From Coprobacter secundus (GTDB lineage Bacteria; Bacteroidota; Bacteroidia; Bacteroidales; Coprobacteraceae), in contig JTDA01000001.1 of assembly GCA_000803105.1 (NCBI GenBank), positions 62,001-126,000 of the forward strand: a DNA stretch of 64,000 nucleotides. Direction: 5' to 3'. Below the pieces are notes generated by a model. It ran no database searches. It had not been told where the DNA came from and saw only the letters and a list, made by a program, of their open reading frames with translations. A program made the position numbers and the translations under genes. Below, piece after piece: positions 47,011 to 56,299 of this stretch. Numbering within the stretch: the first letter of the stretch is position 1; each line of letters starts with the position of its first letter.

Positions 47011-48885
47011 TTATTTTTGTATTTTTTCTGAATATATTATACCATCTTTTGTCTCTATTTTTACGACATAAATACCTTTTGCCAAATTCTGAACATTTAC
47101 GGATTTGACATTAGAGACAGCAGAAACACATGCACCGAATGTTGTATAAATCTCAGCCGAAGCAACTTCTTCTGTGAAATATAAAACATCAGCCACCGGA
47201 TTCGGATAAACCCGTACTTGAGACAATACTTTTTCTAAAGATATAGAAGAAGCTTCACCATTAAACTCAAAAGCGCCTAAATCTCTTGAGTATCCGGTCT
47301 TTGCCACTCCGCGGATATCGGTTTGCGGTATAAGTTCTTCACCATCATATATCAACGATTCTACACCGCCATCAACGGCATAACCTTCACCGTCACTAAT
47401 AGCAATATAAGGGACACCTTCGGCAGGAACCGTCAAATCTCCACCAATACCCAATTGCAAGTACTTCTGCTCAAGCGTCTTGTCTCGGACACTCTTATTG
47501 CGATTCGCTGTAGCTGTAGCTTCATCCAAGAAATTCCACAAGAAACCCTCACCCCAAGTCGCATCATACGACCCACCTACACCATCATATACATTGTTCT
47601 TAATAATGTATTCACCGGTACAGCGTGCATCTTTCTCTCTAACAGACCAACCCCAGCTATACGTAACAGGTTTTTCTCCACCATCTATTCTTACCGTCTC
47701 CAACATAATATTGTTGACAAGTATCATGTCGAAATCTCCTCCAAAGTCAGACATATTAACTGCGTTCTGGTCTACCTGCTCTACACCATCAACATAGGTA
47801 TTGTTTAGCATAGAAGTATTATTGACAAATACAAAGCTACCCGACACTCCCGGTGTAGGAGCACTTTTCTGACCGGTAATAAGATTAGCTTGCGGACCTG
47901 CTGTACGATTTTTATACAATACGTTATTGATAAATTTCAAGTTAATTTCACCTTGATCGGGACGTGCCCAATGCAAGAAACCGCTGGCTCCTAAAGAATA
48001 GCTATTGGCCACTGTACAATGTGTAAACGATACATTGGTAGCACAAGGAATATCTGCTGTACCATTACTCCTCAACCAAACAGCACCACCGGTCGCATTC
48101 CTCGCAGTATTCAACGCTTTATTAGATTCGAAATAGCACTTGTCAAATTTTATATCCATCTCATAACCGTCGATATAAAAAGCACCTCCACCAGCACCGG
48201 CACCTTTATCAGCAGCGCCATCCGCCGATTCATTGTTGCTGAAAACACAGTTCTCGAAATGTCCAACAATAGGTTGTTCTGTCTCTCTTAAGCAAATAGC
48301 TCCACCCTGGAATGCTTTACAGCCATCGAATGTGGTATTCTTAGCATATATCTTGCCTTCACAACAGATTGCCCCTCCACGGAGATTTATCCCTTGCTCA
48401 GAAACAGAATTTTTAAAAATCACATTTTCGGTATGTAACTCGGAATAAGCGTCTACAAAAATCATTCCTCCTGCTGTATTACCTTCTTCCCGACGCAAAT
48501 TCTTCAACGTAATATTCTGCAATGTCAATTTTCCTCTTTTCACATCGAAGAAACTTGAAGTGTTGAGTTCTCCAGATTCAAACTCTTCATCATTCAAGCC
48601 TATGATAGCCGCTTCTGGAGCACCACCTTTGATAGTAACTTCCTTTACTTTCACTTCCTCTTGTCCTTCACCAATCCCAATTACCGGGTCAAGATAGACT
48701 TCATCCAATACAACAACAGTACAACCTTCTGTCCATTTTTCGGCATTCAATGAATACCAAGGAGACTCTTCGGTACCGGGATTCTCATCACTCCCATTCA
48801 TACCACTTACATAAAAAGTGTCCTGAGCCCATAAACTCGGCTGCAAACACAATGCTAATGCTAGCGGGTAAAACAGTTTTTTCAT
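47011..48885 (-). CDS. Secreted beta-helix protein with T9SS C-terminal sorting domain
   Basis: A 624-residue protein with a signal peptide (ending near SLWAQ) and an extracellular beta-helix starting TFYVSGMNGSDENPGTEESP. Helix turns follow as repeated motifs (ENVIFKNSVSEQG, KNTTFDGCKAFQGGAICLRE, ENCVFSNNESADGA). The glycine- and asparagine-rich repeats resemble polymorphic outer-membrane-type and DUF1565-like helices. The C-terminus is a T9SS type A domain (VRVYPNPVADVLYF, then NLAKGIYVVKIETKDG). No enzyme active site is recognisable; it may be a binding or lyase-like surface protein. It is third in the transcription order of the array, after the two GH92 genes. Confidence 0.85.
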   Translation of the reverse strand: MKKLFYPLALALCLQPSLWAQDTFYVSGMNGSDENPGTEESPWYSLNAEKWTEGCTVVVLDEVYLDPVIGIGEGQEEVKVKEVTIKGGAPEAAIIGLNDEEFESGELNTSSFFDVKRGKLTLQNITLKNLRREEGNTAGGMIFVDAYSELHTENVIFKNSVSEQGINLRGGAICCEGKIYAKNTTFDGCKAFQGGAICLRETEQPIVGHFENCVFSNNESADGAADKGAGAGGGAFYIDGYEMDIKFDKCYFESNKALNTARNATGGAVWLRSNGTADIPCATNVSFTHCTVANSYSLGASGFLHWARPDQGEINLKFINNVLYKNRTAGPQANLITGQKSAPTPGVSGSFVFVNNTSMLNNTYVDGVEQVDQNAVNMSDFGGDFDMILVNNIMLETVRIDGGEKPVTYSWGWSVREKDARCTGEYIIKNNVYDGVGGSYDATWGEGFLWNFLDEATATANRNKSVRDKTLEQKYLQLGIGGDLTVPAEGVPYIAISDGEGYAVDGGVESLIYDGEELIPQTDIRGVAKTGYSRDLGAFEFNGEASSISLEKVLSQVRVYPNPVADVLYFTEEVASAEIYTTFGACVSAVSNVKSVNVQNLAKGIYVVKIETKDGIIYSEKIQK

Positions 48886-48962
48886 AAAACTAAAATTTTA
48901 ATGTGTTACTTAATTTAATTACGGATATATTTAATAAATCCTTTTTCTGGTATTTGATTTCT

Positions 48963-51206
48963 CTAATTTTTTATCTCGAATGAGGGTGGAATTGCATCCA
49001 CTGCCGAAGCCCATTGTTTATTGGGACGCTTGCCCATTATAAACTCAAATTCTCCCCCTTGTACCAAATCATCGTGATGGAACCAGGACTTATTCCACTC
49101 TTTCCCATTCAACCGCACAGACTGAATATATTTATTCTCAGGAGCATAATTGCGACATATTATTCTAAAAACTTTATTATTGTCTACATGTAACACTGCT
49201 TCCTTAAATACGGGACTTCCTATCACATAAATCGGTAGACCAGGTGTCACCGGATAAAATCCTAATTGAGAAAAAACGACAAAAGCAGACATACCGCCAC
49301 CATCTTCATCTCCCGGTACACCCATCAAATCATCCCTGAACCACTGTGTCAACAGTGAACGAACTCTCTTTTGCGTACGCCAAGGCTCACCGGCATAATT
49401 ATACAAATATGGAACATGAAACGCGGGTTCATTTCCCATAGAGAACATTCCCACATTTCCCGTATGGTCGGGCAATCCCGCATAAAACTTATATTTGGCC
49501 TTGCCTAATGGAGTATCATACATCTTTTCCAACTCTCCGATAAATGATTCACGTCCTCCCATCATCATTATCAGGTCATTTATATTATGAGGAACATCCC
49601 AACGATATATCCACCCATTATTCTCGCAATAAGCATCTCGAGCACCCAAACCTCCTGAATATCGATAATCAAACGGTTCAATAAAATCACCTTCACTGTT
49701 TTTAGGATGGAAAAACTTCGTAGCCGAATTAAACACTTTCCTATAATTGTAACTCCGGTCTAAAAAATAAGCAGCATCTTTATCATTTCCTATATGACGA
49801 GCCAAGTTTCCCAAACACCATTCATCATAGACTGTCCCCAAAGTAACAGCTACAGGCTGACGTTTTTCAAAACCATGAACTTCCGGAGCAGTTTCTTCTT
49901 CTCCATTATCTAAAGCCGGGAAATAGCCATTTTCTTTAAAAAACTTATCCAGGCTCCCCCCTCTCTTATCAGACCACGGAGCCAACGTTTTCTCTGTAAT
50001 TGCATTTTTACAGACTTCATAAGCCTTACTCAAATCAAAGCCGCGCAATCCTTTTTCATAACAATCCAAGACTACTGCGACTCCATGATTACCATTCATG
50101 CGATGTGTGTCACCTGTAAAATCAGGGAAAGTAGGCATAGTATCATCATTTTGTTCGGCCATTCGCACCAATGAATTGACAATATCGACTTCTTTTTTGG
50201 AGTCAATAATCACGCGTAACGGATGTGTTGCCCGATAGGTATCCCAAATCCAATCATCTGTATAAAACGGAATGCCATTATCCTCATGCACTTGCCCATC
50301 AAATCCACTGAAATATTTCCCATCTTCCGATATATTGACCGGCCGCTCATAAACCCTATATAGTGATGTATAAAAAACGGCTTTATCTTCTTCTGATGAG
50401 CCTTTCACCTCTATCTTTCCCAATACTTCATTCCAAGCATCCCTTCCACTTACTGCGAGACTGTCGATATCGTAATTCACTATTTCCCGCCTCAAATTTC
50501 TTTTTGCCTGTTCAACACTTATCAAAGATATCCCATACCGTACTTTTATCTCCCGGTCACTTGTCTTAAACTGCATAATCAGACTTCGATAATCACCAAA
50601 TTCTTTCACTGTATTATCTACCGGTGCACAATCTGTCTCAAGATACAAATAGACTTTTCCTATACTGTCAGAAATAGGTTGCCATGCACTTACTGAATTA
50701 TTCTGTACTGCTACTTCACCCTTTTCTGAACTAATAATCAAGCACGGTGTTCCCTCCCCCTCGTATTCGAACTTATACATTGCCGATTGATAGGAAGGGA
50801 CATAATATATATCTGTCGAAACATTATCTAAATATGCCCGATATGAATAAGGTGTTATCTTCTCATTATCATAATCGTAATTGATTACCGGCTGGCTCAG
50901 ACTGCTTTCACCTTGAGATGGACTCATACTAAATGCATGATTTGCCCGATGTCCTGTAAGAAATACAGGAAGACCCTTAACTTTATTGCCCGTATAATCT
51001 TTACGTAGAGGATGAATACGCATCATTCCATTCGGCAAATGAACGGTAGGATAGGTAGGTACCAATAAGTGACTTATATTGCCCATATAGGGGTTGACAT
51101 AATCAACCGGCTCTTTCTCCTTTACAGCAGAACATCCTCCCAACAAACCTAATATAAATATTGCTGCGACCAGAATAACACTCAATATGAATCTCTTGTT
51201 TTTCAT
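48963..51206 (-). CDS. GH92 alpha-mannosidase-family lipoprotein, divergent subfamily
   Basis: A 747-residue lipoprotein (lipobox GLLGGC, Cys25) of the calcium-dependent exo-alpha-mannosidase family GH92. It retains DDWIWDTYRATHPL, GNEPAFHVPYLYNYAG and the C-terminal MSAFVVFSQLGFYPVTPG. It departs from the common family pattern at two conserved places: the N-terminal glycine/proline loop reads NPYMGNISHLLVPTYPTVHLPNG rather than the DPFIGT.GHTFPGA form, and the catalytic loop reads GDEDGGGMSAF instead of GNDDCGQMSAW. Specificity may therefore differ from its neighbour 51247-53424. The two are about 40 bases apart and surely co-transcribed. Confidence 0.9.
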   Translation of the reverse strand: MKNKRFILSVILVAAIFILGLLGGCSAVKEKEPVDYVNPYMGNISHLLVPTYPTVHLPNGMMRIHPLRKDYTGNKVKGLPVFLTGHRANHAFSMSPSQGESSLSQPVINYDYDNEKITPYSYRAYLDNVSTDIYYVPSYQSAMYKFEYEGEGTPCLIISSEKGEVAVQNNSVSAWQPISDSIGKVYLYLETDCAPVDNTVKEFGDYRSLIMQFKTSDREIKVRYGISLISVEQAKRNLRREIVNYDIDSLAVSGRDAWNEVLGKIEVKGSSEEDKAVFYTSLYRVYERPVNISEDGKYFSGFDGQVHEDNGIPFYTDDWIWDTYRATHPLRVIIDSKKEVDIVNSLVRMAEQNDDTMPTFPDFTGDTHRMNGNHGVAVVLDCYEKGLRGFDLSKAYEVCKNAITEKTLAPWSDKRGGSLDKFFKENGYFPALDNGEEETAPEVHGFEKRQPVAVTLGTVYDEWCLGNLARHIGNDKDAAYFLDRSYNYRKVFNSATKFFHPKNSEGDFIEPFDYRYSGGLGARDAYCENNGWIYRWDVPHNINDLIMMMGGRESFIGELEKMYDTPLGKAKYKFYAGLPDHTGNVGMFSMGNEPAFHVPYLYNYAGEPWRTQKRVRSLLTQWFRDDLMGVPGDEDGGGMSAFVVFSQLGFYPVTPGLPIYVIGSPVFKEAVLHVDNNKVFRIICRNYAPENKYIQSVRLNGKEWNKSWFHHDDLVQGGEFEFIMGKRPNKQWASAVDAIPPSFEIKN

Positions 51207-51246
51207 CTCTTAGATAATGCAACCAAGTATCCCTTAATCATCAATT

Positions 51247-53424
51247 TTAATGCATATCAGACATCTCGAACTCTAATGTTCCTCCTTGCATAATATCATC
51301 ATAAGCAATTATATAATCCTTTACTTCCTGCCCATTTATTTTTACGGTCTTTACATATTTATTCTCTTTAGAGAGGTTGTGCGCAATCATCGTAAAAACT
51401 TTTCCATTCTGCAATTTCACTTTTGCCTGAGGGATTTGAGGGGCTCCTATAACATACTTTAAACTGACAGGATCGACCGGATAAAAGCCCAAAGCACTAA
51501 ACATATACCACGCAGACATCTGTCCACAATCATCATTTCCACACAAACCATCCGGCTTAGACAGATAGAAACGGTCAAAAATTTCACGAACCAACTCCGC
51601 TGTACGGCTATTTTTTCCTAAAAGAGTATACATATATACCACATGATGACTGGGTTCATTTCCATGTGCATACTGACCAATCAGCCCCGTAACATCTCCT
51701 ACAAATCCTGTCTGGTCTACAACCTGCTCAATGACAAACAGAGAATCCAATTTTGTTATCATTTTTTCAGTGCCACCCATCAATTCTGTCAAACCTTCAA
51801 TATCCTGTTGTACATGCCAGGTGTATTGCCAAGAATTACCCTCTGTATAATCACCGCCTACAGTACTGGCATGAGATAAATGGAACACGTCAAAGGGAGT
51901 GCGCCATTGACCTTTAGAATCCTTTCCCCGCATCAATCCGGTCTCTTTATCGAACACATTTTTATAATAACCTGCCCGTTTCATAAAAAATGCATAATCG
52001 TCATCCTTGCCAAGTTTTTTAGCCAACTGAGCTGCACAATAATCATCATAAGCACATTCCAGCGTCAGAGATACCGATTCCTTGGTAACAATATCGAAAG
52101 GGAAATACCCATACTTTTCATAAACGTCTGCTTTATAATGAAAATGAGAAGTTGTCAACGATTTTTTAATCAAATTATATGCACGTTCTTGGTCAATGCC
52201 CGGAAACCCTTTCAAACAAGCCTCTACTATGACAGGAACAGCATGATTACCAATCATACAATGCGTCTCTTTTCCCCATAGAGTCCAGACCGGTAAATAT
52301 CCTTGGCTCTCTGCATGCAATAACATCGAATTTACCATATTAGGGACAAGTTCAGGGGTAACAATTGTATACATAGGATGAGCTGCACGATAAGTATCCC
52401 ACAAAGAAAGTGTCGAATAATATGCTCCGAAAGGAGATTGAGCCACAGAATCCAGCACCCCTCTATACTGCCCGTCTATATCAGCAATATTATTAGGTTG
52501 TATCAACATATGATACAATGCAGTATAAAAATTAGTCTTTTGCTCATCATTCCCCTCTATTTCGATTCTTGACAAATACTCTTCCCACTTATTTTCCGTA
52601 TTTTTCTTTACAACATCAAAATCCCAATGTTTTACTTCTGAATCTAAATTCTTTTTAGCTCCCTCAACACTGACCATCGAAAACGCCACTTTCACTTGTA
52701 CTTCCTTTTCATCTGCAAATCGAATCAATTTTCTAGGACCTTTGTCGGCTCTGCCATCTTCAACATCCTCAGAAGCAATAATCGGCTTATCAAACTTGAT
52801 TACATAAAAAATATCTCGTTCGACCCATGCTTTTACTCTCAGATAACCGGTTATAGTATATTCATCTTCAATCTGTACATCAGCACGAATTACCCTATTG
52901 TCATAACTTTGCTGACTCCCTACTGAACCGTTTTGAAAATTAATATAAAGAGCCGGATTTTTCTTTTCAAATTGATAACGATGCATAGCAACATGCGGTG
53001 TAGCTGTCAACTCTACCTTTACCGAATTATCTATCAAATCTACAGTATAATATCCCGGAGTTGCTACTTCTGAATCTTTCAAATAAGAGCTCTTAAAATC
53101 TTTTGCCACCTCCCCGGAAAATGGCATAATCAATATATCTCCCATATCCGGTACTCCTGTTCCATTCAAACGATTCTGTGAGAATCCCCATATCAGCGTA
53201 TCTTCATAACGATACCCTGCACAATAATCCCAACCAATACAACCCGTTTGTGGACCAGGCTGCACCATTCCCAACGGATAGACAGCCCCAGGGAAAGTAT
53301 GCCCTGTATAGGTAGTACCTATAAAAGGATCTACATATTGTCCCACTCCTGAAGAAACTCGCTTATTACCAGAACATGATACTAGCACTACAATACTAAA
53401 TAAAAAAGGTATAATTCCTTTCAT
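51247..53424 (-). CDS. GH92 exo-alpha-mannosidase lipoprotein
   Basis: A 725-residue lipoprotein (lipobox LVSC, Cys17) with all common GH92 signatures: YVDPFIGTTYTGHTFPGAVYPLGMVQPGP at the N-terminus, LSLWDTYRAAHPMYT in the middle, GNEPSHHVVYMYTLLG, and the catalytic-loop region GNDDCGQMSAWYMFSALGFYPVDP. Family members remove terminal alpha-linked mannose from N-glycans or mannans using calcium. It is the first gene of the 15-gene leftward array, preceded by a 308-base regulatory region and the kelch/SARP-like regulator gene. Confidence 0.95.
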   Translation of the reverse strand: MKGIIPFLFSIVVLVSCSGNKRVSSGVGQYVDPFIGTTYTGHTFPGAVYPLGMVQPGPQTGCIGWDYCAGYRYEDTLIWGFSQNRLNGTGVPDMGDILIMPFSGEVAKDFKSSYLKDSEVATPGYYTVDLIDNSVKVELTATPHVAMHRYQFEKKNPALYINFQNGSVGSQQSYDNRVIRADVQIEDEYTITGYLRVKAWVERDIFYVIKFDKPIIASEDVEDGRADKGPRKLIRFADEKEVQVKVAFSMVSVEGAKKNLDSEVKHWDFDVVKKNTENKWEEYLSRIEIEGNDEQKTNFYTALYHMLIQPNNIADIDGQYRGVLDSVAQSPFGAYYSTLSLWDTYRAAHPMYTIVTPELVPNMVNSMLLHAESQGYLPVWTLWGKETHCMIGNHAVPVIVEACLKGFPGIDQERAYNLIKKSLTTSHFHYKADVYEKYGYFPFDIVTKESVSLTLECAYDDYCAAQLAKKLGKDDDYAFFMKRAGYYKNVFDKETGLMRGKDSKGQWRTPFDVFHLSHASTVGGDYTEGNSWQYTWHVQQDIEGLTELMGGTEKMITKLDSLFVIEQVVDQTGFVGDVTGLIGQYAHGNEPSHHVVYMYTLLGKNSRTAELVREIFDRFYLSKPDGLCGNDDCGQMSAWYMFSALGFYPVDPVSLKYVIGAPQIPQAKVKLQNGKVFTMIAHNLSKENKYVKTVKINGQEVKDYIIAYDDIMQGGTLEFEMSDMH

Positions 53425-53732
53425 TGACCTAAGACTTAAGATATTTTTAGATTAAAATTGGTTATTTACACAGACTCGGGAAATCACATTTACCCCCTCC
53501 TCTAACATAATGTGACGCAAATCTATGTATAAGAGCCTAACAGAACATTAACCAAACCTTAATCAAATGATTTTGTTCAATACTTTTTTATAACATATTG
53601 AATATATGCATATTATATAATAAAAAAAGTCAAACAAAATACAAGATTATTTTCTTAACCAAACCTTAATTTATTATTAATTTAGACTCGTAACCGCTAT
53701 AAAACCTACATTCTAATTCTTAGAAACAAAGT
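53425..53732. other. Regulatory gap upstream of the 15-gene array
   Basis: This 308-base AT-rich region separates the regulator's stop from the first GH92 gene. It contains two copies of a 16-base direct repeat (53548-53563 and 53655-53670) and a possible -7 box, TAGATTTG on the minus strand (53518-53525), for which no -33 TTTG lies at the usual distance. No coding sequence is evident. Confidence 0.6.
53548..53670. repeat. Pair of 16-bp direct repeats, candidate operator sites
   Basis: TTAACCAAACCTTAAT occurs exactly at 53548-53563 and again at 53655-53670, a start-to-start distance of 107 bases. Both copies lie upstream of the possible -7 element of the first GH92 gene. An exact 16-mer repeated within such a short gap is unlikely by chance, even in AT-rich DNA. 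Confidence 0.6.
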
Positions 53733-56273
53733 TCATCGGGTTATAATATTTTCATAATTGATTTTAGGATTAGAATTAAGGAGACGCTGGTGATCTTGGA
53801 CATATTTATCAAAACACTGTTTTGAAGCCCCCTTTTGTCCCAACAAAAACAAAGCCCGACATTTTATTTGTATAGCCTCTTCGTCAATATTATCGTGAAG
53901 CAAAATTACATTTGCTATTCTCACCTGTAAATTTAAATCAGATTCAACTTCAGTCAAGGAAATGGATTTCAATAAAATTTCTATCAATAAATTGGAATAT
54001 TCTGATTTATAACTATCGACCCACTCTGTATTTAAATTAGGAAGGAGTGCCCCATTTTGCGCTATATCCAAAATTGCATTCAGTAAATCTATTCGTATAA
54101 TATTCTCTTCTTTTACTTTCTTTAATAAAAGCATTATCTCGTTATAATCGCAAATAATATCCTTGCCTATTTCAACAAACCAATAAGACTTTTTATTTAC
54201 GACTGCCAAATTTCCAACTTTTTCGAGCAATAATCTCAATTTACGAATATTAACACTCCTATTATTTGATGCACTAGCCTTATCCATTTCGAACCAAAAA
54301 GTCTCATCCAATTTCTCAGAAGTAACTTTCTTTCCATCCTTAATCGTACTCAGCAAAATATACAAAAATATTTGTTTTACAATGGAGGTAAAACTATCGG
54401 TTATGTCTTTCCCCTCCTTATCAAATACCTGAAACCCTCCTAACAACTTAACTGTAGAAACAGGTGTCTTCAATTCAATAGTCGTCTTTTTCTTAAGAAC
54501 TTCAGATTGTGGAACAATATTTTTCTCCTTTTTCTTTTGAGCACTTTTTTTCTTGACTTTCAATATGACATATATTCCCGCAAATACGATAATAAACAAA
54601 GATGAAAGCAGACCCCAGATAAATGACCTATCTCTACCCTGACCTGGCAAAACCTTTTGAACTACGTCTGACATCCGTAAGGGCGGATATGCTAAAGAAT
54701 ACAAATCTACACTATACCCCACAGAGTGTGTTTTCTGCAATAGAATTGCATATAACATTGTTTTCTCCTCATCCAATATAAGGTCACAAAACGATTCCAT
54801 ATCCAAAAAATTATAAGGTATGGAATCGGCAAGAATAGAAACAGAACCATCAGAAAGACTTATCTCACACAAATTAAGTTGGGTATGGAAACGATTATTG
54901 TTATAGGCTAAAGCATACGCTTTATCTTTATCGACAATCATCGAATTAGAAAAAGCCACAGGTTCCTTTGGAAAAGTCAAATCAAATAATTTCTTACAAG
55001 TCTTCTTCCGCGAATCCAACTCATACAAGTCATAAAAATTCTTAGGCGACTCTTCTTGCCGACCTGAAATACTCCCATACCCGCCTAAAATCAAAAACTT
55101 CCCTTCGCCCAGATAACCTAAAGCAGATAAATAACGAGGAGCTATAGAATCTACCATATCTTCTATATCCCAATCCCCCCCATCTAACGAATGGGTAGAC
55201 ATCCATGCTTTATAAGTCTGATACCCATATCCACCAAACGTTACCAAACAATTTTTTTCTACATCAATAAAGCGATTATGATGATGGGCCGGTGCAAATC
55301 TCTGATCTAATTTATCCCCAGACCATTCATTTTTTGCAAAATCATAAAGTATAAAATCAGGATATAGCAAACTGTATGAAATCAGCCTGTCATTCTTACG
55401 GTCATAAATCATCTGGCTACTACCTCCTGCTCCAAAAGGCGAACCTTTCTGTGTCTTTATCCTTTCAACATGGAAATCATCCATATCAAAAAATATCATA
55501 GAATCTGATGTTGCTATAAAAAAACGATTCTGAATAGAATCAAATGCAATCTGGGCATATCGCTCTGTTACAGGTATCGATATTTCTTTATGCCACTTAA
55601 TATACTTATCGATATCCCAACTACCGTTCTCAACTAAAGCTTCCCGTCTAGATATATCGTCATACACTTTTTTCCCCGCATACTTATCTAACTTCCAAGA
55701 GTATAATACATTTTTTTTAATATCTCGAATAATGACATCTTTAATTGTAATCGGAGGGACATCAGAACTATAAAACATTTTGTCCCAATTTTTGCCGAAA
55801 ATAACTTTAATATCATCGAATCTCTTAAACGAATAAGGAATAGTCTGAGAAATATCATTAATCGAACAAACAATATTATCTCGACCAAATTTAATCTTCA
55901 TTTTACTCCAATCACTCTTATTCTGAGGAACAGATATCTTAAAATCGACATTTGACAAAGCTTTATCAACGTCAATTAAAACACAATTTAATTTTTTGGC
56001 ATTAATATTTGAAATAATGTCGAAACTACTGTCATCTCCGGAAATAATTCTACAGACATACCCATAAGCTTGTACGCCAGGATTAAATTTAATATCGAAT
56101 TCTATAGAAAAACCCTCCGAAAAAGACATCGGCATATCCGGAGTAAGATTTAAAGAAGTTCTTACATCCTGATTCACAGCATGAGAATTAAAGGTTAATC
56201 CATAATGAATGTTACTTCCACTTAACCCCAAAAAGAAAGATGAAAAAAATAACAGTAAAAACTTTCTTAGCAT
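53733..56273 (-). CDS. Membrane one-component regulator: lectin-like and kelch sensor, SARP/BTAD-like output
   Basis: Started at the ATG at 56273 (signal peptide MLRKFLLLFFSSFFLGLSGS), the product has 846 residues; a GTG at 56300 would add nine residues ahead of the signal sequence. Residues about 30-225 look like a concanavalin-type jelly roll, and about 235-535 form a kelch/galactose-oxidase-like propeller (YGYQTYKAWMS; GEGKFLILGGYGS; KAYALAYNNNRFHTQL). One membrane helix follows (about 551-572), then a lysine-rich linker. The cytoplasmic part has a winged-helix-like domain (about 605-705, with VKLLGGFQVFDKEGKDIT and NNRSVNIRKLRLLLEKVG) and a TPR-like BTAD region (about 705-841), as in SARP activators. 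No kinase or receiver domain is present. It probably activates the downstream 15-gene array. Confidence 0.8.
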   Translation of the reverse strand: MLRKFLLLFFSSFFLGLSGSNIHYGLTFNSHAVNQDVRTSLNLTPDMPMSFSEGFSIEFDIKFNPGVQAYGYVCRIISGDDSSFDIISNINAKKLNCVLIDVDKALSNVDFKISVPQNKSDWSKMKIKFGRDNIVCSINDISQTIPYSFKRFDDIKVIFGKNWDKMFYSSDVPPITIKDVIIRDIKKNVLYSWKLDKYAGKKVYDDISRREALVENGSWDIDKYIKWHKEISIPVTERYAQIAFDSIQNRFFIATSDSMIFFDMDDFHVERIKTQKGSPFGAGGSSQMIYDRKNDRLISYSLLYPDFILYDFAKNEWSGDKLDQRFAPAHHHNRFIDVEKNCLVTFGGYGYQTYKAWMSTHSLDGGDWDIEDMVDSIAPRYLSALGYLGEGKFLILGGYGSISGRQEESPKNFYDLYELDSRKKTCKKLFDLTFPKEPVAFSNSMIVDKDKAYALAYNNNRFHTQLNLCEISLSDGSVSILADSIPYNFLDMESFCDLILDEEKTMLYAILLQKTHSVGYSVDLYSLAYPPLRMSDVVQKVLPGQGRDRSFIWGLLSSLFIIVFAGIYVILKVKKKSAQKKKEKNIVPQSEVLKKKTTIELKTPVSTVKLLGGFQVFDKEGKDITDSFTSIVKQIFLYILLSTIKDGKKVTSEKLDETFWFEMDKASASNNRSVNIRKLRLLLEKVGNLAVVNKKSYWFVEIGKDIICDYNEIMLLLKKVKEENIIRIDLLNAILDIAQNGALLPNLNTEWVDSYKSEYSNLLIEILLKSISLTEVESDLNLQVRIANVILLHDNIDEEAIQIKCRALFLLGQKGASKQCFDKYVQDHQRLLNSNPKINYENIITR

Positions 56274-56299
56274 AAATGAGGCACTTCTATATTTAATCA

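Noticed and set aside
53518..53525. Promoter of the first GH92 gene (TAGATTTG on the minus strand)
   Set aside because: The -7 match is good, but no TTTG lies 19-21 bases upstream (the nearest is 27 away), so it is not listed as a promoter. An activator-dependent promoter remains possible.
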